Assembly (NCBI GenBank): GCA_964247055.1
Contig: OZ176060.1
Span: forward strand, 434,001-498,000
DNA length: 64,000 bases
Direction of reading: 5' to 3'
Source of the DNA: Paragordius varius
Lineage: Eukaryota > Nematomorpha
Below are positions 10,127 to 19,203 of this stretch, in pieces (the first letter of the stretch is position 1; each line of letters opens with the position of its first letter). The translations under genes and the position numbers were made by a program. Below the pieces are notes generated by a model. It saw only the letters and a list, made by a program, of their open reading frames with translations, ran no database searches and was not told the DNA's origin.

Positions 10127-10327
10127 CTAGCTTCTTCCAAATTCTCTAGCGAGAAATAACTTGCGATCAAGACAGTCGTCTATGGTCATCGATTGAGTTA
10201 AGTTTAAGTCATGACTGATATTTTCCCAATCACATAATAATTGCATTGCCGTTTGGATGACAGAAAATCTATTTTTTTTAATTTCCAACCAACCATTTGA
10301 GCGTTCAATATGGCCCCTATACCTGAG
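10127..10327 (-). CDS. Unrecognised exon-like ORF, 67 codons
   Basis: The minus strand is open from 10,327 to a TAG at 10,127-10,129 and reads LRYRGHIERSNGWLEIKKNR, then FSVIQTAMQLLCDWENISHD, then LNLTQSMTIDDCLDRKLF. The mix of charged, aromatic and cysteine residues and the higher G+C content are unlike the low-complexity ORFs around it, so it looks truly coding. The only Met is internal (codon 29), so this is probably an exon or a truncated gene. A MITE-1 copy begins 10 bases upstream (10,337), which would have cut it from its 5' part. I do not recognise a family. It could belong to a host gene or to a mobile element related to the repeat J / LINE neighbourhood. Confidence 0.4.
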   Translation of the reverse strand, partial: LRYRGHIERSNGWLEIKKNRFSVIQTAMQLLCDWENISHDLNLTQSMTIDDCLDRKLFLAREFGRS

Positions 10328-10336
10328 ACGTAATTA

Positions 10337-10646
10337 CAGTAAAAATTTAAATTATACGGGAAAAACGTGATAAAGACAAATATTTTTTTTTAAAAATACA
10401 ACCAATCTCATACTTTTTAAAACCTTAATTTTTATCACATATAAGCTATTTAGCGTTATAACTCTAAAATATAGAATTGATTGTATTAGTAATATATATC
10501 TCTATTTCACTTACTTTGCCATTTAAAAAAATGAGTTATATTGACATAAATTATCAACATTTAAAAAGGTATGGGGTTGTCTTTTAGGGAAAAAATGTTT
10601 GTCTTTATACTTTTACGTTTTGTCCGCATGATTTCAGTTTTTATTG
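10337..10646. mobile_element. MITE-1, full length
   Basis: It begins CAGTAAAAATTTAAATTATA and ends ATTTCAGTTTTTATTG. It is palindromic, about 310 bp, with inner arms ATACTTTTTAAAACCTTAAT and AAAAAGGTATGGGGTTGTCT. It directly abuts the 3' end of the LINE fragment that follows. Confidence 0.8.
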
Positions 10647-10746
10647 TTGGGCCTGGGGAAGTTACAAGGGAGAAGAAAGTAAAAATATTAATATATGTAT
10701 AAAAGATAAAATAAATAAAAAATAAAATATATATATATATAAAATA

Positions 10747-11289
10747 TTACAATGATGCATTCGTTGGGTTGTTGTCTGTGAGGGAATTTTGACCGCTCAT
10801 AAACATGTGGTACATATCGGATGAGGATTTTATTGTATTGGTAACTATTGATTTCTTAAGTTGGGTAGGGCATCGGAACCTGATCTTCTCAAAAAGAACA
10901 TCGTTTTTCGAATACCAGGAACCGAAACTCCCTACGACAATGGAAATGACTTGGGTGTTGCTGTATGTTTCCTGTAAGTGTTGAGCCATACAGCTATACT
11001 TCATTATTTTATTGTTGAATGCCGTTTCGAACGATTCTAGCCTGTTTCCAAACGGCACTGTGGGATCAATGATAAAGCAATCAGTGCCATTTGTTACAAT
11101 GAGGTCAGGGCGTAGTCTCGACGAATCGATGGCTTGATTTTCACTTAAGATCTTGAATTTTGATGGGAGGTTGTCTTTAATCAGGTCCACTATGATGTTG
11201 TGTCTTTTGGTTATTACATTATCATCTTTGAGGCAATGGTTTAAAACATGTGCTTGGGTTTCTTTAGATTTGCCGCAACGACGGCACAT
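10747..11289 (-). pseudogene. LINE ORF C-terminus: CCHC finger and restriction-like endonuclease
   Basis: The 180-residue open frame starts inside the parent ORF. Residues 2-19 (CRRCG..KETQAHVLNHC) form the CCHC motif that precedes the endonuclease in R2-group LINEs. RPD at 60-62, IIDPTVPF with Asp75, and Lys94/Lys97 match the PD..D..K core of the RLE. A tail of about 80 residues with IVVGSFGSWY and YPTQL-like blocks (here CPTQLKK) is also conserved in the other two fragments. In R2-type elements this domain nicks the target to prime reverse transcription. The frame is whole over this stretch but disconnected from the RT by breaks upstream, so the copy is dead. Family assignment is firm; the clade (R2, NeSL, Utopia or relatives) is not settled. 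Confidence 0.85.
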
Positions 11290-11736
11290 TTGTTCAGACG
11301 TCCTGAGACGCGCATTTTCGTTGGTAGGAGATTGAGACGCGCTTGATGGATGAAATTCCAGTCTTTAAAACGAAGATCCTTATTATTGTATAGGAAGTGG
11401 TGACTGACCTTATCATCAGCAACGCACTCCATCACCAGACACCCTGCAAAGCAAAATGATGTAGCTCAGTATTCATTAATTTTCGTTTATAAAATTGAAG
11501 GTTAGAAACAACAGCTAAGCGATTGTCTTGGGAGATTTTAGAGAGCTCTGAAATTATTGTAGGCTGAAAACAATCATCAAAAGACCAAAAAATTTGATTC
11601 AGACGCCATTCTCACTATTGTTTAAATGTTTTGGTATTTATTAGCTGGATTTGAGACAAGAGGTTTCTCATAACCAGATAAATACTTGCCTAATTGATCG
11701 GGAGTTATAGAATCTAATCGAACCTTACAACGAAAG

Positions 11737-12313
11737 CTAGCCGAAAAGTTCCTCGAGAGCAGAAACTCTTATAGAAAGATCTAAGCTAGTAAGTAATTTA
11801 AAAGCGGAATCCACACGAAATATATTAATGTCATCTGGGAATAGGGGCATCCCTAAGGCGCCCTTATTACGAGAGCCAAAAATATAATTGTTAGTGGCAT
11901 CTCTTGGAAGATTTAATATTTGTTTGAACACTTTAGTTAGTTTTTTATCTAGATATTCACCTGTAACCATTTTAAGCTCATTATTTCTCAACTGGTGAGA
12001 AATAGTGGGATAGAAAAAAGTTTTAATAGCGTCTAGCTTTTGCCAAGGGAGGAGGCTAGAACTATGAATTATCCACAATTTCCGTAGAAGGAACGGGATT
12101 TTAAGGAACTTGAGACCTACAAGCTTTCCAAGAAATTTAACAAACTCACCTTGACAGATTGAGGGAACAACAACTTCACCAATCTTAAAAACAGGACTAC
12201 AAGAAGCAATAGAAATACTATTGCACAAGGGTCAATGGTTTGCCAAAAATTAAAAATAGTTTGTTGAAGAAAAAAGTCTTGACCAACGATGATAAAATCA
12301 GGACTTACTAACA
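11737..12313 (-). pseudogene. LINE reverse transcriptase, region after the catalytic loop and thumb
   Basis: Open frames here read DFIIVGQDFFLQQ, then, after a frame change near 12,230, GEVVVPSICQGEFVKFLGKL, LLPWQKLDAIKTFFYPTISH, LNLPRDATNNYIFGSRNKGA and LGMPLFPDDINIFRVDSAFK. The LP.GATN.Y.(Y/F)G....GGLG(I/M)P pattern is characteristic of the thumb region of R2/NeSL-group reverse transcriptases. Between 11,736 and 11,290 further pieces (DLRFKDWNFIHQARLNLLP) bridge to the CCHC motif through at least two frame changes. The palm with the catalytic aspartates is missing. Confidence 0.8.
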
Positions 12314-12319
12314 TTTGTA

Positions 12320-12615
12320 TTTAATTAATGGCTTTATATAACATATTATTTTTTATAATTCAAAAGCGAAACTACTCCGATAATTAAGCATATTAATATA
12401 ATAAATATCTTGGTATATAAAATAAAATTAAAAAATTATATATATTGTAATTTACTTGCCATCTATTTATATAATTGGATAAAATCATCTGTTAACATGG
12501 ATAAATATATTAATTTTAAAATTTTCCGTTTTTTGATATTAAGCAGCCAACAAAAGCGAGAACTTAAGCGCTTTGATTGCAGGAAATATATTAATTAATT
12601 GTTAATCAATTACAA
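12320..12615. other. AT-rich, nothing recognised
   Basis: No conserved frame or known repeat was seen. The short ORF at 12,410-12,598 is compositionally biased (Lys/Ile/Tyr/Asn) and has no supporting feature. Confidence 0.5.
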
Positions 12616-12618
12616 ACT

Positions 12619-12868
12619 ATAGTAAAATTGAATTATATATACAAAACGTAGGATATTTTTTTTGAAAAAGACAATCAAATTTTTTATTTTCAATTTCGAT
12701 ATTTTTAATTGTAAATACATAATTCATTGCATTACCAATTTCTTATCTATTTCAAACTTTGCAATTTGATAAGAAGTTATATTTTAAAATCAGGTTTAAT
12801 AAAGTACAGCGGGCTAATAAAATACATTTTACACTTTCACGTTTTGCCCTTATAATTTCAATTTTATA
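12619..12868. mobile_element. MITE-1, degenerate full-length copy
   Basis: It begins AGTAAAATTGAATTATATA and ends CACGTTTTGCCCTTATAATT then TCAATTTTA. The termini have decayed, but the inner order (CAAAACGTA, AAAGACAATCA, GATTGTATTACCAAT-like) is kept. The ORF overlapping it is incidental. Confidence 0.6.
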
Positions 12869-13164
12869 TGAGATATTATTATGGGTTAGATTATATCTTG
12901 ATATATATCATTTTTATTTCTCATATATTGTTTCTATGTTTTCGTTTATATATAATAAACTTTTAGTTATAGTATGAATTTTATAATAGTAAATCATTTC
13001 CTATGCAATTTAGTTAAATTTTTATATTTCATGCTATCTTATCTAAAATAATACCTATATCACCAAAAAATTTTTAAATTATTTTAATCTCATTTTTAAT
13101 TTGTAATTAAATATTTTATAGTAAAAAGATTAAAACGTAATCGACAAGATTTAAGCTGATAATT

Positions 13165-13435
13165 ATTTACATTGAAAAAGCGTGGCACACCGATTAAATT
13201 ATAAAGCCTATTTGTTATATAGATAGAAATACTTAAAGTATATACAATACCCATTAGATTGTTGGCCACTTCACATTATTTTAGGCCATTTGGCATTACA
13301 GTAACGTGTGATAAAAAACAAACGGTGTGAAATAAACATTTTTCTATTTTTATTACATTAAAATTGTTTATTAATTCAGGGAAAAGATTTGTTTTATATC
13401 ATACGTTAATGTGCTATTTGGTCAACAATAAAATG
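13165..13435. repeat. MITE-2, inverted copy
   Basis: In reverse order relative to other copies: tail AAAAAGCGTGGCACACCGAT and AAAGCCTATTTGTTATATA, then TACAATACCCATTAGATTG, TTGGCCACTTCACATTATTT, GGCATTACAGTAACGTGTGA and AACAAACGGTGTGAAATAAA. A palindromic core with no coding capacity. A partial MITE-1 follows. Confidence 0.7.
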
Positions 13436-13438
13436 ATT

Positions 13439-13575
13439 ATAGAGTAAAAATTGAATACGGACAAAGCGTAAAAATATAAAAGTTATTTTTATTAAACAAC
13501 CATACTTTACAAAATCCATTTTTTTCTGTAAAAATTATTTAATTAGAAAGATTGTATTACTAATTCAGCGCTATT
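13439..13575. mobile_element. MITE-1, left half
   Basis: AGAGTAAAAATTGAATACGG, ACAAAGCGTAAAAATATAAA, ACAACCATACTTTACAAAAT, then the central GATTGTATTACTAATTCAG. The right half is missing. Confidence 0.65.
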
Positions 13576-13579
13576 TCAC

Positions 13580-15940
13580 AATCTGCAAAGAAAACAATCA
13601 GTTACTAGGAAAATTTCGTCTTAATCAGGAAATTTGGAATCTCACTATTAAGATTTCGCTTCATTTATAGGTTAAAATTAATAAATTATTATTAAATAAA
13701 GAAAACATAAAGGTATATTTTTCGAGCAATAAACAACCCTCAACAATGAGTGACCAATATAGCTTTTTCTCTATAATTTATTAAATATCTAATAATACAC
13801 ATTTACCGATAATCATATACCCCTATGCTTTATAAGCTGTTCGTGTAGCGACTCTTAGCTTTTCTCATAAATAAGAAAATATAAATTTTTGTCTATATAG
13901 AATATTTCATTAACCTCTTCAAAATGGCACAACTAAATATAAATATACCATAAGCTAAAAGTGTTTTTATATAGTTTCTTTAACATTACATGTTCGTCCG
14001 CCGAGATTTCGCAAAAATAATTAATATAACGAAATATTAAGTACGGCATGTAAATGATTAGAGAATCCATAATTTGCAGAAAACGCTGATAAAATCCCAG
14101 TAAAATTGGATGTTAATAATCCTATTGGTAAAGAATAGAAAAATCATTATATTGTGCTTGCATTTAGAGCACAATGTTTGAAAACTAATAAAATATTTCT
14201 AAACACTCATATTTCCAATGCAGCCGACTAAATACTTAAATCAAAAATTCGGCACGCGAGGGTATTTCTTTTGGACATCCCTGTGCTAATTATACTATTT
14301 TTTTAAATATCAAAAATCTAATTTTAGCGAAATTTTTATCAAAAGTTATTTGAAGCTTACTCTATATTCTATTTTGAGCATGATGAAAAAACACTTTTTT
14401 TCAAATTTAATGAAGCCAAAAAATATCCCTCTGATTGTTTTAATCGCCTTTAATTCAAGTTAGTTATAATTGTACTTACAACTAAACTAAATTCAAAAAC
14501 AACCTAACTTTAATCAACATTCTGAGGTTATAATAATGTTTTACCGAAGATAATTTATCATATCTTAAAGCACATATTTCTGCTTAAAAATCATTATTAA
14601 TTTTCTCTCTAAAGTTTTGGTAGAATCAATTTTTACTGTATTAAAAAAATATTTTATCTAGATTATTATAAATATAACTTTGTATAGTAATATACTCACA
14701 TCACTTGTAAACATTATGTTAGGGTCAGTTATTTTTTAAAATATAATTTCTCAATATTATCAAATTTATAATATCAATTTATTCGAATTCACCCAAAATT
14801 CTTTGGCTTTAAAATTTTATTTGCTTGGAAACATATAATTTTGAAAATTAAAATATTTTTTAAAAAAGAACGGTTTTCATACCCTTTATTTTGCGATTCC
14901 AATAATTTAAAATTTTAAATATTTTATACTTTTAATTATTTAATTATTTATGAAAAAATATTTACGTCAATAATTGATTGACAATTAAAGAAATAATTGA
15001 TTATTTAGCAAAATCATTCCGAATTAAATAATATGTAAAAAAATATATAATTTAATATATAATTAAAAAAAATTAAAAATATAATATTTTTAAAATATAA
15101 AATAATTGAAAAAACTTTGATTTAAATATAAAATGTTTAATTTTTTAACGGTTTTTTAAATTGTCTGCTTTTTATTATTCAATAAAATATTCAAATTATT
15201 TGGAAAATGGGTAATTATATATTTTTTTTAATTTTATTTTTATTAATATTACAAATATTTTAATTATTTTATTTTATTATTTACATATATATTATATTTT
15301 TATTAATTTTAATATTATTATTCATACTCTAATTTTTAAAAATAATACAATATTTAAAATAAAAATTGTAAAATTGTTTAATGATTATATTTTTTGTGAT
15401 TTAATTTAATATTTAACCTTTTTTAATATATTAGCATATTAAAGATATTTATAAATTATAAAATTTAGATGATATTTTTAGATTATTTTTTATTTTAAAA
15501 TTTTGCAATTTATTATTTTTTATTTTGATATAATTATTATTACTAATAATTTATTTAAAAATCATCATATATATAATTTCAAAAAATATATATTTAAATC
15601 AAAAAATTAAATTCCATCTATACCATTATTAATCAAATTACCTCATGTAAAAATTTAAGTACATTTTAATTAGATAATTGATAAAATTATTTAAACTGAT
15701 TTAATAATAATTCTAGTTTTTTATATTTATAGTATTTTTCTAATCTTATTTTATCACGCTTTTCTTGAAAAAATATTATGTTTAGATTTTAAAATTTTAA
15801 TATTAATTTATAATGTCCTTTAGTGTTTTACAATTACCAATGATCCAGCTTTATAAGCGACTTACAACCTTAGATGATTACAGATTATTTTACATATTTT
15901 TTTTCTTAAGTCTATAGAGTTTATCTTTGCAAAGTTACTC
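13580..15940. other. Very AT-rich intergenic DNA with old repeat pieces
   Basis: No gene is supported. Two landmarks stand out. About 14,245-14,283 is a GC-richer patch (CGGCACGCGAGGG, GGACATCCCTG) that reads on the minus strand as a CAGGGATGTCC hAT-like end with no clear partner. 15,100-15,240 (TAACGGTTTTTTAAATTGTC, GGAAAATGGGTAATTATA) recurs at 55,100-55,200 and 63,380-63,490. The rest is A/T homopolymer-rich. Confidence 0.5.
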
Positions 15941-15948
15941 AAATATTA

Positions 15949-16202
15949 CAGTAAAAATTAAAATTATACGGAGAAAACGTAAATATATAAAGACAAATAT
16001 CAAAATATCTCTAATTCTAACTTGGCAATTCTAAACCGTGATTTTCAAGTAAAAAATCAAGATTTTAAAAGTATGTGGTAACACAATCTATTATATATTT
16101 TACAACTGGAAAATAATTAATGCTAAAAAAAGTATAGTAATCTTTAATAAAAAATATTTGTCTTTATATTTTTACGTTTTGCCCGCGTATCAATTTTTAC
16201 TG
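15949..16202. mobile_element. MITE-1, full length, upstream of zinc-finger copy 1
   Basis: It begins CAGTAAAAATTAAAATTATA and ends CGTATCAATTTTTACTG. The homologous position upstream of zinc-finger copy 2 also holds MITE-1 sequence (right half ending 45,879), followed in both by TTAAGAATAAA, so the MITE was already there before the segmental duplication. Confidence 0.8.
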
Positions 16203-16367
16203 TCTTAAGAATAAATTTTATTTTATTTTTTAGTAAGTTTAATTACAGTTCATATGCAAAGTTAATCATTAATAATCAATTTAACTTGATTTTAAACATT
16301 TTTTGATCTATATCTTTTCGTCTCGTCATTTATATATTTTTTATAAAAAAATAAAACATACATTTTA

Positions 16368-17258
16368 GATTTCGGCGACTCAACTTACAAACTTTGGTGT
16401 GATCTTGATACTAAGCTTTATAAAGTAGAACTAAAAAATCAACAAGAAACGTATATTGATGATCCATCTAAACCGGCCTCATTTCTTAATTTGTTGGAAA
16501 ATGAAGATTTTACAAATGATGATTTACGGACAATTCTGAACGCTTCTTTCCATAACCTTTGTTATTTAAGAGAACATAAAAGCGAAAATATCTTACAAAA
16601 TAATAATTTAGACTATGAAAATAAAAATTATACCAAAACCAACAAAGATACCCTAATTAGTGATTTGGTAGGAGAACAGACAGAACCTTTAGATCTTTCG
16701 CTGAAAAAACCTCCAAAAAGTATAAAAAAAATTACTCCGGTGTGCGACAGTAGTGATTCCAATGATATAAGCATGAATGATATGAACAAGCTATTTGATG
16801 ATAACAATAATAATCGAAAACCTAATGAGTCCCTATACACTCATTTGGAGAATTGTTATCGATGTATTCAATGTGATAAAATTTATAAGGACCAACATGT
16901 TTTAGCCAGACATATTCGTTCTGTTCATGAACAAGCTAAATATCCGTGCAAAATTTGCAAAAATATTTTCTAAAGGTAATCTCGCTAGGCACATTAAGTC
17001 GGTTCATGAAAAAATTAAACATTGTCTGATTTGTAAAATTAATATTTCTCAAAAAGGCAATCCTGCAACACATATTCAATCTGTTCGTGAACAATTAAAA
17101 CATTTATGTCCCATTTGTAAATACGAGTTTTCACAGAGAGAAAGTCTTGGAAGGCACAAATCTGTTCATAACAAATTAAAAATGAATGTTCAATTTGTGA
17201 AAAGAAATAACCCGAAAAAGTATATCTTGCAAAACACATTGAATCTGTTTATAAATTA
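16368..17258 (+). pseudogene. C2H2 zinc-finger protein with CtBP-type PLDLS motif, copy 1
   Basis: The exon opens after a CATTTTAG acceptor (phase 1) with DFGDSTYKLWCDL, through LLENEDFTNDDLRTILNASF, an Asp/Asn/Ser-rich linker, then fingers. There is no ATG at the exon start; the first exon lies upstream and was not found. EPLDLSLKKPP (PLDLS at 16,686-16,700) matches the PxDLS motif by which repressors bind CtBP. Finger 1 (C-x2-C-x12-H-x4-H) is at 16,860-16,930 and finger 2 starts CKICKNIF. A one-base loss then shifts the frame at about 16,970. Later fingers read KGNLARHIKSVH, CLICKINISQKGNPATHIQS (last His replaced by Arg) and CPICKYEFSQRESLGRH, with another shift before the last finger. Likely once a nuclear DNA-binding repressor; now decayed or, less likely, mis-sequenced. 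Confidence 0.75.
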
Positions 17259-17539
17259 AACATCATTGCAAGGTTTATTGCCAATTAGACTAATAAACGC
17301 ACTCTTACCAGGCATATTAAAATATAAATTCTCATTTGTAAAGATTATCCAAATTTAATACATCAAAATTTTACATAATAATTTAGTTTTAGTTTTATCA
17401 TTCTTGTAAATAAAATATATTGAAATTCATTTATTTCATTGAGTCACTTGCAAAATTGATTCAATTTTATTTAAACGGATAAAATACTAGGCATGTTATT
17501 TAACCGGTCAGTAATATTTTCTGTAGATAGGCATTAAAA

Positions 17540-18120
17540 ACATTACACACTTGGTTGGCCAATTAGCAATACAGTATAGCAAACATATAAAACAATTTTT
17601 GTTATAATAATAAATAAATTTAAAATATTTAAAATAATTAAAAATAAAGTAAAATATAATAGGATAAAAATATACTATTTTCGGTATTTCTTGTAAAGTT
17701 ACTAATTTAAATTATTTTTAATTAAAATTACATAAAGCAAATAAATAAGTTTAATGTTGTAATTATAGGAAAAACCTTTATTTCACACCGTTTGTGTACT
17801 CACACCTTACTGTATTGCCAATTGGCTAAAAATAATGTAAAGTGGGCGACAATAAATTGGGTACTGTATATGCTCTAAGTTTATTTATATAATAAATAGG
17901 CTCTACGGTTTAATCAGTCTGGCCAGCTTTTTCAATCTAAATAATTGTCAGCTTAAACTTTTCAGCCTCTTACGTATAGTTGTTTGAAAATCGCCGACTA
18001 AGAAATTAAACTTTTAAAAAATATTTGCATAAAAATCCTAAGATTAAATAAATAATTAAAAAATTTGGCGATATAGGATATAGTTCAGTAAAAGTGAACA
18101 TCTAAATATAAATACAAAGT
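17540..18120. repeat. MITE-2 and tail, copy 2
   Basis: Core from TTGGTTGGCCAATTAGCAAT to TTGGCTAAAAATAATGTAAA and TGGGTACTGTATATGC; tail with AAATAGGCTCTACGGTTTAA and AAATATTTGCATAAAAATCC. It lies just downstream of the zinc-finger pseudogene. The core is deleted in the duplicated copy at 46.9 kb. Confidence 0.65.
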
Positions 18121-18239
18121 TGTATATAAAATAATTTTCGCTTTATTGATTCTTCAATAATAGTATAAGGTCTATTTTTGATAGATTAAACATAGGAATA
18201 AGAAATATTAAAAATGAAATATACCCATATATTCAAACT

Positions 18240-18820
18240 ACAATAATATTTCATATACATTTGAAATTCGGACAAAATTAAAATGTTAAAACAAACTTTT
18301 TCTAAAAGAGTGTTTTTCTTTATGAATCAAATTTAAATTTGAAATAGACATATGAATGATTAATTATGCAGATAGAAGTAGGATATTTATAAGAATTTGT
18401 TTTTTCGTTTTTTCTGTAAAATTTATAGTTTAATAAATATATCAATTATATTGAATAAGCTATCAACATATACAAAATATTGTTAGTGTTTACAAATTTA
18501 AAATCTTTTGTAATGATTAAATTTGAGATTACCTAATATTATTTTAAGATTTATTAAGACTAACGTGTATATTATATTATATATATAATATACTTATAAT
18601 ACGGACAAAACACAAAATATGAAACAACTATTTTTTTAAAACTTTGTCCTTTAAATTGAAAAGTATAAAAAAGAGATTATATTAGACATCAATTATTTAT
18701 TTCACTATTATAATTAAACTTATAATAAAAAACCTGTTAAATGAAAAATAGTATTTTTTAAAAAATTATCCTTATATTTTTACATGTTGGTATAATTTAT
18801 CTGTAAATCGATGGTTTATA
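18240..18820. repeat. Two MITE-1-like palindromes
   Basis: 18,240-18,440 and 18,580-18,820 show the MITE-1 order (CGGACAAA.., AAAACTTTTT, then an inverted arm and TTTTTACATGTTGGTATAAT) with diverged termini. Both recur at 47,345-47,560 and 47,710-47,945. No coding sequence. Confidence 0.55.
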
Positions 18821-19203
18821 AACTATCAAATTTATATTTAAAAAAGTAAATATCATTTAAGTGCATATTACATTTTTATTGGGCGCAAATATATTGTAAA
18901 TAAATTAGAGATTAATTAACTTTGGATATGCTATAAATTGTTATATAATAATGGGTTCTTACGTTTGCTTTTTTTACACCCGTTTTTTCCTGAATTAAAA
19001 TTGCCTAAAATACTGCTAGTAAAAATTTAATATAATTTTAATCACTTTATTATAATAAATTAACAGAATAAGTCTAATTCATTTTATTAATAATTTTTTT
19101 ATTGGATATTTTACATAAGTATTGTTTTAAATTTTATGGCCACTTAAAATTTTACCAAGTTCCGAATTCAAATATGTTCTCTAATATATACTTTGTTTAT
19201 ATA

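Larger units (their letters stand above)
10647..12313 (-). mobile_element. R2/NeSL-type LINE, 5'-truncated copy
   Basis: On the minus strand this reads thumb domain, then a CCHC motif, then a restriction-like endonuclease (RLE), then an AT-rich 3' UTR ending near CCCTTGTAACTTCCCC. The upstream limit falls just after the reverse-transcriptase catalytic loop (SPDFIIVGQD follows where FADD would be expected), so the copy is 5'-truncated, as is usual for target-primed insertion. Several frame breaks separate the parts. The 3' UTR and C-terminus match 53,490-53,880 closely and 40,350-41,290 more distantly. Confidence 0.85.
16203..19200. repeat. Segmental duplication, copy 1 (partner 45,880-48,370)
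   Basis: After the MITE-1 end both copies share TTAAGAATAAA, the zinc-finger exon, and then a stretch with two MITE-1-like palindromes (18,240-18,440 and 18,580-18,820, partners 47,345-47,560 and 47,710-47,945). Matching continues to the GCCACTT.. and CTCTAATA.ATACT blocks at 19,140-19,195 and 48,291-48,348. The partner lacks most of 17,290-17,850. The 7.36-kb transposon inserted at the end of this copy only, so it is younger than the duplication. Confidence 0.8.
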
